64,000 bases of DNA from Umezawaea sp049997955 (GCA_049997955.1 JAEBDY010000004.1:62001-126000); one strand, 5' to 3'. Counted from the first letter of the stretch, positions 23,891 through 32,994 are shown. Program-made: numbers and translations. Notes: generated by a model not told the origin, from the letters alone.

Positions 23891-24259
23891 ATGAGCGTCG
23901 AACCCGTCCCGGTGCGCGCGTCGGACACCGACCGGGAGCGGGTGGTCGCGCGGCTGACCGCGGCGGTCGGCGACGGGACGCTCACCCTCGCCGAGGTCGA
24001 GGAGCGCCAGGGCGCCGCCTACGCCGCCCGGTTCCGCCACGACCTGCTGCCGTTGACAGCGGACCTCCCGGCCCCGCCCGTCCCGGTCGCGCGGCGGCGG
24101 CCGCCGGTGCGGGCGTTCGCGCCCGCCGCGGCGATCCTGCTGGTGGTGTTGTGGATCATCTCGCCGGTCCCGTTCTTCTGGCCGCTGTTCCCGCTCGCGT
24201 TCATCGCGGTGCGGGTGTCCGCAGCGAGCCGACACCGGAGATGGCACACGGGCACCTAG
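23891..24259 (+). CDS. DUF1707 domain small membrane protein
   Basis: 122 residues. VRASDTDRERVVARLTAAVGDGTLTLAEVEERQGAAYAA is the DUF1707 (SHOCT-like) motif, split here around residue 25. A C-terminal hydrophobic pair (ILLVVLWIISPVPFFWPLFPL region, broken by Pro) anchors it to the membrane. AGGAGG sits 4 nt before the ATG. Its TAG stop is embedded in a TAGGGT element just before the amidase gene. Function unknown. Confidence 0.85.
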   Translation: MSVEPVPVRASDTDRERVVARLTAAVGDGTLTLAEVEERQGAAYAARFRHDLLPLTADLPAPPVPVARRRPPVRAFAPAAAILLVVLWIISPVPFFWPLFPLAFIAVRVSAASRHRRWHTGT

Positions 24260-24262
24260 GGT
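24257..24262 (+). promoter_or_regulatory. -10 element TAGGGT overlapping the DUF1707 stop, 6 nt before the amidase
   Basis: The first three bases are the stop codon of the upstream gene; six bases separate it from the amidase ATG. This allows an independent leaderless transcript for the amidase. Confidence 0.45.
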
Positions 24263-24268
24263 TCGTCC

Positions 24269-25672
24269 ATGGACCTGACCGAGGTGTGCTTCGCAGGCGC
24301 GGCCCGCCAAGCCGAACTCCTGCGTTCGGGCGAGCTGACCTCCCGCGAACTCGTCACCGAGTGCCTGCGCCGCATCCACCGCCACGACCGCGACCTCAAC
24401 GCGTTCCGGGCGGTGTTCGACACCTCCGCGCTCGCCGAGGCCGACGCCGCCGACGCCACGCGCGCCGCGGGTGGGGACGCGCCGCTGCTGGGGGTGCCGA
24501 TCGCGGTCAAGGAGGACCTGGCCATCGCCGGTCTGCCCACCACGAGGGGCACCGACGCGATCACCACCCCCGCGCCCGCCGACTCCGAGGTCGTGGCCCG
24601 GTTGCGCGCGGCGGGCGCGGTGATCGTGGGCCGCACCCGCATGCCGGAGCTGGGCCTGTGGCCGTACACGGAGAGCTCGTGGGCGGGGGTGACGCGCAAC
24701 CCGTGGTCGCGCGAGCACTCCCCCGGCGGTTCCAGCGGCGGGTCGGCCGCCGCGGTGGCCGCGGGCTTCGTGGGCGGCGCGATCGGCACCGACGGCGCCG
24801 GGTCCATCCGCATCCCCGCGGCGAGCACCGGCCTGTTCGGTCTCAAGCCGCAGCGCGGCCGGGTGTCGCTGGCCCCGGACGAGCAGGTGTGGACCGGGCT
24901 GGTCGCGGCCGGGCCGCTGACCCGGCACGTGCGGGACTGGGCGTTGATCGCCGACCAGATCGGCGACTCCAACGGCGCCGCCCGCCCCTCCCGGTCGAGC
25001 TTCACCGACGCCGCGGCCGCGGATCCGGGCCGGTTGCGGATCGCGGTGTCGCTGCGCCCGTGGGGTCCGGGCATCCCGATCTCCCAGGAGGTCCGCGACG
25101 TCGTCCTGGACACCGCGAGCCTGCTCGGCGACCTGGGGCACGACGTGGTGCGGATGGACCCGGAGTTCAACGACATCGCCGGGTCGACCGCGTTCGCCGC
25201 CCGCTACCTGCACTGCGCCGCCCTCGGCCTCGCGGACGTGGAACGGCCCGCGCAGCTCGACCACCGCACCCGGCAGGTCGCCGCGCTGGGCCGTCGCCTC
25301 CCGCCGGGCCTGGTGCGCAAGGTGATCGAGCAGGGCGACCGGCTCACCGCGCACGCCAACCGGATCTTCACCGGCTGCGACCTGCTGCTCACCCCCGTGC
25401 TGACCCGGCCGCCGCTGCGGATCGGCGAGTGGGCCCGCTGGTCCACGGTCCGGGCGCTGCTCGCCGCGGCGCGGATGACGACGTTCCTGCCGCTGTGGAA
25501 CATCGCGGGCAACCCCGCCGCGGCCGTTCCCGCCGGTCACACCCGCGGCGGGTTGCCGCTGGCGGTGCAGCTGGTCGGCCGCCCGCACGACGAGTGCACC
25601 GTGCTGTCGGTCTCGGGCCAGCTGGAGCGGGCCCGCCCGTGGGCGGATCGGCGGCCTCCCGCGTTCGGCTGA
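24269..25672 (+). CDS. Amidase-signature family hydrolase
   Basis: 467 residues, the usual length. The Ser-cisSer-Lys triad is present: Lys81 in VKEDLAI, the cis-Ser in PGGSSGGSAAA (about 155-156), and nucleophile Ser179 in GTDGAGSIRIPAAS. Such enzymes hydrolyse carboxamides or aryl/acyl amides; no GatB partner is nearby, so it is not the tRNA amidotransferase GatA. Substrate unknown. It follows the DUF1707 gene by 9 bp. Confidence 0.92.
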   Translation: MDLTEVCFAGAARQAELLRSGELTSRELVTECLRRIHRHDRDLNAFRAVFDTSALAEADAADATRAAGGDAPLLGVPIAVKEDLAIAGLPTTRGTDAITTPAPADSEVVARLRAAGAVIVGRTRMPELGLWPYTESSWAGVTRNPWSREHSPGGSSGGSAAAVAAGFVGGAIGTDGAGSIRIPAASTGLFGLKPQRGRVSLAPDEQVWTGLVAAGPLTRHVRDWALIADQIGDSNGAARPSRSSFTDAAAADPGRLRIAVSLRPWGPGIPISQEVRDVVLDTASLLGDLGHDVVRMDPEFNDIAGSTAFAARYLHCAALGLADVERPAQLDHRTRQVAALGRRLPPGLVRKVIEQGDRLTAHANRIFTGCDLLLTPVLTRPPLRIGEWARWSTVRALLAAARMTTFLPLWNIAGNPAAAVPAGHTRGGLPLAVQLVGRPHDECTVLSVSGQLERARPWADRRPPAFG

Positions 25673-25682
25673 CACACCGGGT

Positions 25683-25702
25683 CGGCGATCACGTGATCGC
25701 CG
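25683..25702. repeat. 20-bp perfect palindrome after the amidase gene
   Basis: CGGCGATCAC joined to GTGATCGCCG, centred on CACGTG, begins 10 bp after the amidase stop. A second CACGTG lies 20 bp downstream. It could be a transcript-end hairpin or an operator for the following lipoprotein gene. Confidence 0.5.
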
Positions 25703-25830
25703 CGAACGCGCGGCACGTGATCGATCAGGTGACTGTCGACCACATCACGGCCGGGTGTCGTTAACGGGCAACGGGTGATCGTCGGGCGCGTCCTGGGTAG
25801 TAGGAGTGGAGAACCTAGGGAGGGTCCAGG

Positions 25831-26472
25831 ATGCGCACACTGCTCACCACCGCCGCCACGGCCTGCGCCGGGGTCGCACTGCTCGCCGCGTGCGGCGCCC
25901 AGCCGGAGTCGACGGCCGGTGCTCCGCCGTCCAACGCGGACATCACCCCGTCCACGAGGGCGAGCGTGAGCACCCCGCCGTCGACGGGCACCCCCGCGTC
26001 GAGCAGTTCCGGCCAGGTCGGGGGCGCCGAGCCGGGCGCGCCGGTGTGCACGTCGGCGGAGCTGGCCGTGACCCCCGGCCCCAGCCAGGGGCAGAGCGGC
26101 ATGCAGAAGTCCGACGCCACGTTCACGCTCACCAACAAGGGCAGCCGCTCGTGCACGCTCGACGGGTTCCCCGGTGTGTCGTTCGTGACCGGCGACACCG
26201 GTGACCAGGTCGGCGAGCCCGCGCGCCGCAACGAGACGGCCACGCAGCTCGTGACCCTCGCGCCCGGCGCGGGCGCGGCCACGTTGCTGCTGATCACCAA
26301 CCCCGGCGCCTACGACCCGGCCGAGTGCAAGCCGGTCGACGTGCGCGGCCTGCGGATCTACCCGCCGGGTGAGAAGGCGGCGCTGTACCTGGAGAACGCG
26401 ACCAGCACGTGCAGCACCCCGCCGCAGGGCAACAGCCTGCTGTCGGTGGGACCGGTCGGCGTCGCGCCGTAG
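25831..26472 (+). CDS. DUF4232 secreted lipoprotein
   Basis: 213 residues. A lipoprotein signal peptide ends in the lipobox LLAAC (Cys20), followed by a Ser/Thr/Pro linker. The DUF4232 domain begins APVCTSAELAVTPGPSQGQSG and includes FTLTNKGSRSCTLDGFPGVSFVTG, with paired cysteines likely forming disulfides. The domain is an immunoglobulin-like beta sandwich common on actinobacterial surfaces; role unknown. AGGGAGGG precedes the ATG by 6 nt. Confidence 0.9.
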   Translation: MRTLLTTAATACAGVALLAACGAQPESTAGAPPSNADITPSTRASVSTPPSTGTPASSSSGQVGGAEPGAPVCTSAELAVTPGPSQGQSGMQKSDATFTLTNKGSRSCTLDGFPGVSFVTGDTGDQVGEPARRNETATQLVTLAPGAGAATLLLITNPGAYDPAECKPVDVRGLRIYPPGEKAALYLENATSTCSTPPQGNSLLSVGPVGVAP

Positions 26473-26535
26473 TTCCGGCGGCGGGAGGGGGTCCGGCGGA
26501 GCGATCCGACGGGCCCCTCGCCGTGTGCGGGGACG

Positions 26536-27258
26536 TCAGGGGGACGCGGGGCCGGTGGACCTTCGCAGGACCTCGGCCTCCCACGGCTCGCCCAGGCGCG
26601 TGTGCTCGGCGACCCCGAGGTCGACCAGCCGCCCGGCCGCGCCACGGCCCCCGGTCGCCGCCAACCCGCGGTGCACCCACTCGATCGCCTCCCGCGACCG
26701 CCCGGCCTCCTGCAGGACGGTCGCGACCTGCAGGAAGTGCCAGCCCGACGACAGGTCCTTCGCGAGCACCAGCACCTGCAGGTCCACGTCACCGGTGTGC
26801 TCCGCCAGCTCCTCCATGATCCGCAGCAACGCCCACCGGGTGCGGTCGTAGCGGCCCGTCTGCCCGAACCCGATCACCGGGAGCGCCGAGAACTCCGCCA
26901 CCGCCCGCTCGCGGTACAGCGCCAGCCCCTCCGGTCCGAGCGCCGACTCGTAGGCGGCCAACCGCACCTCGGGGGCGTCGGGCAACTCCAGCTGCAACCG
27001 CAGCAGCCACTCCGCCAGCGCCTCGGAGTCGGGCCGCCACGCGGCGCAGGCCGCGGCGTGCGTGCCCAGCGCCCGGTCGGCCAGATCCGCGTACGGCGGC
27101 CGCGACAGCACCTCCACCAGGCGGGCGGTGACCGCGACGTGCTCGACCACCGGGGTGGCGCGGACCTCGCGGTCGAACGCGGCCACGGCCGACACCAGGT
27201 CGTCCCACCCGTCGGGGGCGGTCAAGGCGGAGACGACCGCGGCCGGGAGGGTGTCCAT
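26536..27258 (-). CDS. TPR-like helical hypothetical protein
   Basis: 240 residues from the ATG at 27258 (MDTLPAAVVSALTAPDGWDD). Nearly all helical, with a C-terminal stretch of TPR-like repeats (SSGWHFLQVATVLQEAGRS, REAIEWVHRGLAATGG). It resembles the C-terminal helical part of actinobacterial SWIM zinc-finger proteins, but no zinc finger is present. No enzyme motif. A two-way hairpin separates it from the band-7 gene upstream, so it has its own promoter. Confidence 0.62.
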   Translation of the reverse strand: MDTLPAAVVSALTAPDGWDDLVSAVAAFDREVRATPVVEHVAVTARLVEVLSRPPYADLADRALGTHAAACAAWRPDSEALAEWLLRLQLELPDAPEVRLAAYESALGPEGLALYRERAVAEFSALPVIGFGQTGRYDRTRWALLRIMEELAEHTGDVDLQVLVLAKDLSSGWHFLQVATVLQEAGRSREAIEWVHRGLAATGGRGAAGRLVDLGVAEHTRLGEPWEAEVLRRSTGPASP

Positions 27259-27283
27259 CCGACCATCCTTCCTCACCGCGACA

Positions 27284-27323
27284 CGACAGGGCCCCGTGTG
27301 GCCGACCACACGAGGCCCTGTCG
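27284..27323 (-). terminator. Hairpin terminator after the band-7 gene
   Basis: CGACAGGGCC and CGTGTGG pair with CCACACG and GGCCCTGTCG across a four-base loop CCGA, a 17-bp stem with one C/A bulge. It ends the NfeD/band-7 transcript 19 bp after its stop. Confidence 0.75.
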
Positions 27324-27341
27324 CACCGGAAGACGGCGGTG

Positions 27342-28574
27342 TTACTCCTGCGGCTGCTGCAACGACCGCGGCGTCGTCGGAGGCTGCTGCTGCTCGCCAC
27401 CGATCTCCGCCCGCGGCTCAGGCCCCGCCACCGCGGCCGCCGAGCGGCTCGTGGACAGCGGACCGGGCACCTCCTGGCGCGCCACCGCCTCCGCCGCCCG
27501 CACCGCCTCCAGCACGTGCGGGTCGGGAGCGGTGTCGAACCACGCGGCGATCGACTCGTCGTTGTCCTCCGGCTTCGCCGACGGCGCCTCGTCGGCGGGC
27601 GGCTCGTAGCGGAACACGCCGTCGTCGCCCTGCTTGCCCAACGTCCGCGCGAACCCCTCCAGCGCCTTGCCGAAGTCCGACGGGATCATCCACACCTTGT
27701 TCGCGTCACCCTGCGCCATCTGCGGCAACGTCTGCAGGTACTGGTAGGCCAGCACCTCCGGGGTGGGCTTCCCGGCCTTGATCGCCGCGAACACCTTCTC
27801 GATCGCCTTCGCCTGACCCTGCGCCTGCAGGTAGCGCGCGGCCCGCTCACCCTGCGCCCGCAGGATCGCGGACTGCCGCTCGGCCTCCGCGTTGAGGATC
27901 GCGGCCTGCTTGCCGCCCTCCGCGGACAGGATCGACGCCTGCTTCTGCCCCTCCGCCGACTTGATCGCCGCTTCCCGCTGCCCCTCGGCGGTGAGGATCA
28001 TCGCGCGCTTCTCCCGGTCCGCGCGCATCTGCTTCTCCATCGAGTCCTGGATGGACGGCGGCGGGTCGATCGCCTTGAGCTCGACGCGCGCCACCCGGAT
28101 CCCCCACCGGCCGGTCGCCTCGTCCAGGACACCGCGCAACTGGTTGTTGATCGAGTCGCGGGAGGTCAGCGTCTCCTCCAGGCTCATGCCGCCGACCACG
28201 TTGCGCAGCGTCGTCGTCGCCAACTGCTCCACACCGACGATGTAGTTGGAGATCTCGTACACCGCCGCGCGCGGCTCGGTGACCTGGAAGTACACGACGG
28301 TGTCGATCGACACCGTCAGGTTGTCCTGGGTGATCACCGGCTGCGGCGGGAACGACACGACCTGCTCCCGCAGGTCGATGCGGGCGCGCACCCGGTCGAT
28401 GAACGGCACCAGGATGTTCAGGCCCGGCGCGGCGGTGTTGCGGTAGCGGCCCAGCCGCTCGATGACCGCGGCGGTCGCCTGGGGGATCACCAGGACGGAC
28501 TTCGCGGCGATGATCAGCACGAACAGGACGACGACGGCGATGACGATTAGCGTGGTCAACTCTCCAGCCTCCAC
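27342..28574 (-). CDS. SPFH/band-7 (stomatin-like) membrane protein
   Basis: 410 residues. N-terminal membrane helix (TTLIVIAVVVLFVLIIAAKS), then the SPFH domain with ERLGRYRNTAAPGLNILVPFIDRV and DNLTVSIDTVVYFQVTEP. A long helical region of repeated AEGQ/AEGG/AERQ units (about 190-250) forms coiled coil, then a Pro/Gln-rich tail. Such proteins assemble into membrane microdomain rings and pair with NfeD. GTG at 28574 directly abuts the NfeD stop. Cytoplasmic-face or outward orientation is uncertain. Confidence 0.93.
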   Translation of the reverse strand: MEAGELTTLIVIAVVVLFVLIIAAKSVLVIPQATAAVIERLGRYRNTAAPGLNILVPFIDRVRARIDLREQVVSFPPQPVITQDNLTVSIDTVVYFQVTEPRAAVYEISNYIVGVEQLATTTLRNVVGGMSLEETLTSRDSINNQLRGVLDEATGRWGIRVARVELKAIDPPPSIQDSMEKQMRADREKRAMILTAEGQREAAIKSAEGQKQASILSAEGGKQAAILNAEAERQSAILRAQGERAARYLQAQGQAKAIEKVFAAIKAGKPTPEVLAYQYLQTLPQMAQGDANKVWMIPSDFGKALEGFARTLGKQGDDGVFRYEPPADEAPSAKPEDNDESIAAWFDTAPDPHVLEAVRAAEAVARQEVPGPLSTSRSAAAVAGPEPRAEIGGEQQQPPTTPRSLQQPQE

Positions 28575-29000
28575 TCAGGACTCGGCGAGTACCACTGCGG
28601 TCGCGCCCGAGATCTCGAAAACTGTGACTTCCGTGCCCGGTTCCAGCACGCGGTGGTCCAGCGACCGCGCCGACCAGATCTCGCCCTGGAGCTTCACCTG
28701 GCCACCGTGGCCGTCCACTCGGGACACCACGACGGCCCGGTTGCCGATCAGGGCCTCCACGTTGCTCTTGAGCCCCTGCCCGATCTCCAACCGCTTCTTG
28801 AGCATCGGCCGGGCGCCGACGATCAACCCGATCGAGGCGACAGTGAACACCACGACGCTGATGACCGTGCCGGCGCCCAACGCCGCCGCGCCCGCCCCGC
28901 CGAGGGCCGCGAGACCCAGCATGATCAGCACGAAGTCACCCGAGATGACTTCGGCACCGATCAGCAGAACACCGATGATCAGCCAGATGAGGGCGGCCAT
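28575..29000 (-). CDS. NfeD-like membrane protein
   Basis: 141 residues from the ATG at 29000. Three or four hydrophobic helices fill residues 1-70 (LIWLIIGVLLIGAEVIS...). The C-terminal OB-fold reads ALIGNRAVVVSRVDGHGGQVKLQGEIWSARSLD, the NfeD1b signature, split at the Gly. NfeD proteins act with SPFH partners in membrane-domain organisation; this short form lacks the ClpP-like protease domain. The stop abuts the band-7 start, one operon. Confidence 0.92.
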   Translation of the reverse strand: MAALIWLIIGVLLIGAEVISGDFVLIMLGLAALGGAGAAALGAGTVISVVVFTVASIGLIVGARPMLKKRLEIGQGLKSNVEALIGNRAVVVSRVDGHGGQVKLQGEIWSARSLDHRVLEPGTEVTVFEISGATAVVLAES

Positions 29001-29076
29001 GGCCCCATGCTTACACCAAAGAGGGAACGGGCACGGAACAGAGGCGGCGGATTCACCGTCCCGCACCAACGCCCGA

Positions 29077-29889
29077 TCACCCCGACGGCACCGTCACGAA
29101 GTCGATCAACCGCTCCACCGCGCCGAGCAGCGGCGTCTCCAGGTCGCGGAACCCCTTCACCCCGGCCAGCACCTGCGCCCACCCCTCGTAGGACTCCCCC
29201 CACCCGAGCGCGGCGCACACCCCCTCCTTCCACGGCGTCCCGCGCGGCACCACCGGCCACGCCGCGATCCCGACCGACGACGGCTTCACCGCCTGCCACA
29301 CGTCCACGTACGGATGCCCCGTGACCAGCACGAACTCATCACGCACCGCCGAGACGAGCCGGGTCTCCTTGCTGCCGGGCACCAGGTGGTCCACCAGCAC
29401 CCCGAGGCGGCGGTGGGGGGCGGTGCCGAACTCAGCGATCCGCTCCGACAGCACGTCCACGCCGTCCAACGGCTCCACGACGACACCCTCGACCCGCAGG
29501 TCGTGCCCCCACACCCGCTCCACCAGCTCCGCGTCGTGGACACCCTCCACCCAGATGCGGCTGTCGCGGGCGGTCCGGGCCCGCAGCCCCTCCACCTTCA
29601 CCGACCCCGACGCCGAGAGCGCCGAGGCCTTCCCGCCCACGGCGGGCAGCGGCTTCGTCAACGTCACCGGTTTCCCGTCCACCAGGAACCCGGCGGGCCG
29701 CAGCGCGAACAGCTTGCGCCGCCCGTGCCGGTCCTCCAGCACCAGCTGCCCGTACTCGAACCGCACGACCGCGCCGCAGAACCCCGTCACGGGGTCCTCC
29801 ACCACCAGGCCGGGGTCCGCCGACAGCTCGGGAACGGTCTTGCGCTTGCGGTTGGCCAGCACGTCGCGGCCGTAGTCCTCGGATCGCAC
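29077..29889 (-). CDS. DUF3097 family protein
   Basis: 270 residues with the family opening YGRDVLANRKRKTVPEL and VVEDPVTGFCGAVVRFEYGQ, then RIWVEGVHDAELVERVWGHDLR and VLVDHLVPGSKETRL. The middle part resembles a Toprim-like nucleotide fold (WVEGxHDAE), suggesting a nucleic-acid link, but no function is established. GTG start at 29889; TAGCGT lies eight bases upstream and overlaps the stop of the APH gene. Confidence 0.85.
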   Translation of the reverse strand: MRSEDYGRDVLANRKRKTVPELSADPGLVVEDPVTGFCGAVVRFEYGQLVLEDRHGRRKLFALRPAGFLVDGKPVTLTKPLPAVGGKASALSASGSVKVEGLRARTARDSRIWVEGVHDAELVERVWGHDLRVEGVVVEPLDGVDVLSERIAEFGTAPHRRLGVLVDHLVPGSKETRLVSAVRDEFVLVTGHPYVDVWQAVKPSSVGIAAWPVVPRGTPWKEGVCAALGWGESYEGWAQVLAGVKGFRDLETPLLGAVERLIDFVTVPSG

Positions 29890-29897
29890 GGCCGACG

Positions 29898-29903
29898 ACG
29901 CTA
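29898..29903 (-). promoter_or_regulatory. -10 element TAGCGT overlapping the APH stop, 8 nt before DUF3097
   Basis: TAGCGT on the minus strand; its TAG is the stop codon of the preceding APH gene. Eight bases to the GTG, no ribosome binding site. Confidence 0.4.
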
Positions 29904-30788
29904 GTCCTCACCCGGACGGATGATGCGCTGCCACGCCGGGGAGAACACCGACAACGCCCGGCACCACGCCAGCACCCGCTCCCCGTCCACCACCCCCGAC
30001 AGCTCCCCCGCACGGGTGAACGGGTCGCCGCCCTCGAACGCGAAGTCCACCGCGTCGAACGCCGGATCCCCCACGCACGGCCGCGGGTCGATCACCACCA
30101 ACCCCCGCGGCCCGGCGTCCAGCACGTTGTCCGGGTGCAGGTCGCCGTGCAGCAGCACCGGCTCCACCGGGTCCTCCGCCAACGCGAGCGCCGCGGCGTG
30201 GGCGCGGTCGTAGTAGCCGGGCCGCCGACGCCGCAGCAGCGCGAACATGAAGTCCACCCGGTCCGCCAACGTCCGGAACCCCTCCGGCGCGGGCCGGTGC
30301 AGCCCACCCAGCAGCTCCCCGACCTGCGCGGCGGTCGCGCCCCGCGCCGCGGTGCCGGGCTCCAGGCCCTCCAGCAGCAGCGCCCCCTCCGCCAGGTCCA
30401 CCTCCAGCACCCGCACCACCACCGGCGACGACGCCCACGCCGACAGCGCCGCGAACTCCTCCGCCGCCAACTCCCGCTCGGGCACCAACTTGAGCACCAC
30501 GGGAGTGCCACCACCCCGGTGGCACAGCAGGGTGTGCGAGGTGTTCCCGGACAACGGCCGCACCACCGTCAGGTCCCACCGCCGCGCCAACCGGTCGACC
30601 CGCTGCGGCAACCCGTCCACCCAGGTCAGCACACCCGTGCCGAACCGCGACACCAACCGGTCCGTGCTCGGCGGATCACCACCCCGCCGAGCCCCGCCCT
30701 CCCCGACCACCCGCACGGCCTCCGCCACGACGACGGCGGGAACGTCCCCCGCGCGCCGGACGGGTCGATCACGTCGCGCCACCCGCAC
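29901..30788 (-). CDS. APH(6)/hydroxyurea-type phosphotransferase family protein
   Basis: 295 residues. The core fits the APH_6_hur family: VVLKLVPERELAAEE carries the ATP-binding Lys, HGDLHPDNVL the catalytic Asp and Asn, and VIDPRPCVGDPAFDAVDFAFEGGD the metal-binding Asp. Relatives phosphorylate streptomycin or hydroxyurea; here resistance is only a possibility. The first 40 residues are low-complexity and the true start may be downstream of 30788. Followed 11 bp later by DUF3097. Confidence 0.82.
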   Translation of the reverse strand: MRVARRDRPVRRAGDVPAVVVAEAVRVVGEGGARRGGDPPSTDRLVSRFGTGVLTWVDGLPQRVDRLARRWDLTVVRPLSGNTSHTLLCHRGGGTPVVLKLVPERELAAEEFAALSAWASSPVVVRVLEVDLAEGALLLEGLEPGTAARGATAAQVGELLGGLHRPAPEGFRTLADRVDFMFALLRRRRPGYYDRAHAAALALAEDPVEPVLLHGDLHPDNVLDAGPRGLVVIDPRPCVGDPAFDAVDFAFEGGDPFTRAGELSGVVDGERVLAWCRALSVFSPAWQRIIRPGED

Positions 30789-30882
30789 TCCCCAGCAGTC
30801 CCACCACGACCGGCTCCGCGGTCACCGCGCCGGGGAACCTCCGCCGGATCGCGATCCCCGCACCACCCACAATGGCACCCGA

Positions 30883-31359
30883 TCAGTCCAACCGGAGGAT
30901 GTACTCCTCCACCTCTTCGCCACGACCTTCGGCAAACCCCTCGTCCTCACCCACGACGACGAACCCGCACTTCTCCAACACCCGCAACGACCCGTAGTTG
31001 TCCTTCACCGCCCGCGCGTACAGCGGCCGCGTCACCACCTCGTCGAGGAACAACCGCAGCGCCGCCGACGCCAACCCCATGCCCCAGTAGCGCGGGTCGA
31101 TCCAGTACGACACCTCGGGCGCCCCGAACTCCACGAACGCCAGCACGTGCCCGACCACGTACCCGTTGAACAACACGGTCCGCGCCACACTCGTGTCGTC
31201 GGTGAGGATCCGCGTCCACTTCAGCAGGAACGCCACCCGGTCCGTCGGGTCCTCGGCGGTGAACGCGGCCATCCAGGTCGACTCGGGATCACGCTGGTGC
31301 TCGAAGAACGCGAGTACGTCCGACTCGGTCACCCAGCGCAACTCGACGACGTCGTTCAC
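30883..31359 (-). CDS. GNAT-family N-acetyltransferase
   Basis: 158 residues of the RimJ/RimL-like GNAT fold: VSYWIDPRYWGMGLASAALRLFL is the acetyl-CoA-binding motif A in its WGxGLA form, and SLRVLEKCGFVVVGED is the closing motif. The N-terminus is typical (VVELRWVTESDVLAFFEHQRD). Probably acetylates a protein N-terminus or a small amine; target unknown. Same direction as the APH gene 94 bp away. Confidence 0.87.
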   Translation of the reverse strand: MNDVVELRWVTESDVLAFFEHQRDPESTWMAAFTAEDPTDRVAFLLKWTRILTDDTSVARTVLFNGYVVGHVLAFVEFGAPEVSYWIDPRYWGMGLASAALRLFLDEVVTRPLYARAVKDNYGSLRVLEKCGFVVVGEDEGFAEGRGEEVEEYILRLD

Positions 31360-31618
31360 GGCGCAAGTAGACCGCGAAAAGGGCCGTCAAAGCCACCGGT
31401 GAACCGACACGTCCGCGTAAACGCCACGTAAGCCCGACCACGCCCACTACCACGCCCCGACGACATCACCGCAGGCAGAACCACCGACACCACCCCACGA
31501 CCCGGACGATCCGGGCACGTGGACCAGACCTCCCCGACCCGCTCGCGGACCGCACCGACGACAACCACGACCCCACCAGGACGATCACCCGAGGACACCG
31601 GCCACCGACCGGGAACGA

Positions 31619-32410
31619 TCAGAACGCGGGCCACGGGATCGACGGCCACTCCGACGACGGCGCCGGGAACACACCCGACACGACCACCTTCTCCGTCCGC
31701 TCCACCAACGCCCGCACCTCGCCCCGCGTCAAGTGGTCGTGCAACTCCTCGCCCAACACCCCGTCCAACGCCACCCGCAACCGCCGCAACCCCTCCAGCG
31801 CCTCCACCGGCAACGCCTCGCCCGACCAACCCCACAACACCGTCCGCAACTTGTCCTCGGTGTGCAGGCAGATCCCGTGGTCCACCCCGAACACCGACCC
31901 GTCCGGCGCGTGCAACACGTGCCCACCCTTGCGATCCGCGTTGTTCACCACCACGTCGAACGCCGCCATCAACCGCATCCGCTCGTGATCGGCGTGCACC
32001 AGCACCGCCGGATCCCCGTACCGGTCATGGGCGTGCAACACCGTCTTCCACCCCGACGGCACCTCGTCCTCCGCCACGACGTCCACCAGGTCCACCTCGG
32101 CGGTGTCCACCCACAACTGCACCATCCCCGACCCGAACGGACCCGGCCGCAGCACCGTCGGGGGCACCACACCCAACCCCGACGCCTCCGAGATCAAGTA
32201 CGCCGACACCTCACGACCCGCCAAGGTCCCGTTCGGGAAGTCCCACAGCGGCCGCTCACCCCGCACCGGCTTGTACACGCACTTCGCCGCCACCCCGTCC
32301 AACGAGATCGCGCAGAACAACGTCGCGTTCGACGCGTCCACCAACCGACCCTCGACCTCGATCCGACCACGGGTCAACAGGTCCAGCACACCGTCGTCAC
32401 CAGGGAGCAC
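31619..32410 (-). CDS. SCO1664-like (PI3K/PI4K-fold) family protein
   Basis: 263 residues from the GTG at 32410, 8 bp after the DUF3090 stop and preceded by GGAGGAGAG. CVYKPVRGERPLWDFPNGTLAGREVSAYL and FDVVVNNADRKGGHVL plus VFGVDHGICLHTEDKLRTVLW match the actinobacterial SCO1664 family, which has a degenerate kinase fold with an NADRK catalytic-like loop and GVDHG metal site. It is nearly always coupled to DUF3090, as here, and often lies near mycothiol ligase genes, which are not seen in this window. Confidence 0.85.
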   Translation of the reverse strand: MLPGDDGVLDLLTRGRIEVEGRLVDASNATLFCAISLDGVAAKCVYKPVRGERPLWDFPNGTLAGREVSAYLISEASGLGVVPPTVLRPGPFGSGMVQLWVDTAEVDLVDVVAEDEVPSGWKTVLHAHDRYGDPAVLVHADHERMRLMAAFDVVVNNADRKGGHVLHAPDGSVFGVDHGICLHTEDKLRTVLWGWSGEALPVEALEGLRRLRVALDGVLGEELHDHLTRGEVRALVERTEKVVVSGVFPAPSSEWPSIPWPAF

Positions 32411-32418
32411 GACGCCGC

Positions 32419-32985
32419 TCAGCTCTCCTCGGTACGCCGGTAGCCGTTCTGCCGCGGACACACGTGCCCATCCGGATCCAACGGCTCCGAACACAACGGA
32501 CACGGCTTGCGACCCGCGTTCACCACCCGATCAGCCCGCTCGGCGAACGCCCGCGCCTCCGACGGCGACAAGAACACCCGGACCGCGTCCGGACCCTCCT
32601 CCGTGTCGTCGAGCACCACGGCCTCGTCCACCTCTTCCTCGGTGATCGCCAACAACTCGATCACCACCGCACTGGCCTCGGCATCCCAGCCCAACCCCAT
32701 CGTCCCGACCTTGAACTCCTCCTCCACCGGCGCCGCCAGCGGTTCGGTGTCCCGAAGATCCGCAGGCGTGTCCTCGGGGATGTCCGCTCCGAACCGGCGC
32801 TGCACCTCCTCCAACAACGACGAGATGCGCTCGGCGAGGACCGAGACCTGTTGCTTCTCCAGCGCGACGCTCACCATGCGGGCCTCCTCGGAGGCCTGCA
32901 GGTAGAACATGCGGTCGCCTGGCTGCCCGACTGTGCCGGCGACGAACCGGTCGGGCTGACGGAATACGTGAATGACGCGTGCCAT
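32419..32985 (-). CDS. DUF3090 family protein
   Basis: 188 residues. ARVIHVFRQPDRFVAGTVGQPG is the conserved start; the middle contains GTMGLGWDAEASAVVIELLA and the end carries a small zinc-ribbon-like CPLCSEPLDPDGHVCPRQNG. Function unknown, conserved across actinobacteria with the SCO1664-like gene that follows 8 bp later. TAGGGT sits nine bases before the ATG. Divergent from the S9 peptidase gene. Confidence 0.92.
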   Translation of the reverse strand: MARVIHVFRQPDRFVAGTVGQPGDRMFYLQASEEARMVSVALEKQQVSVLAERISSLLEEVQRRFGADIPEDTPADLRDTEPLAAPVEEEFKVGTMGLGWDAEASAVVIELLAITEEEVDEAVVLDDTEEGPDAVRVFLSPSEARAFAERADRVVNAGRKPCPLCSEPLDPDGHVCPRQNGYRRTEES

Positions 32986-32994
32986 GACTTCCCA

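Noticed and set aside
29901..31359. An antibiotic-resistance pair (APH and GNAT)
   Set aside because: The genes are family members only; nothing links them to a drug, and both families are common housekeeping paralogues in actinomycetes.
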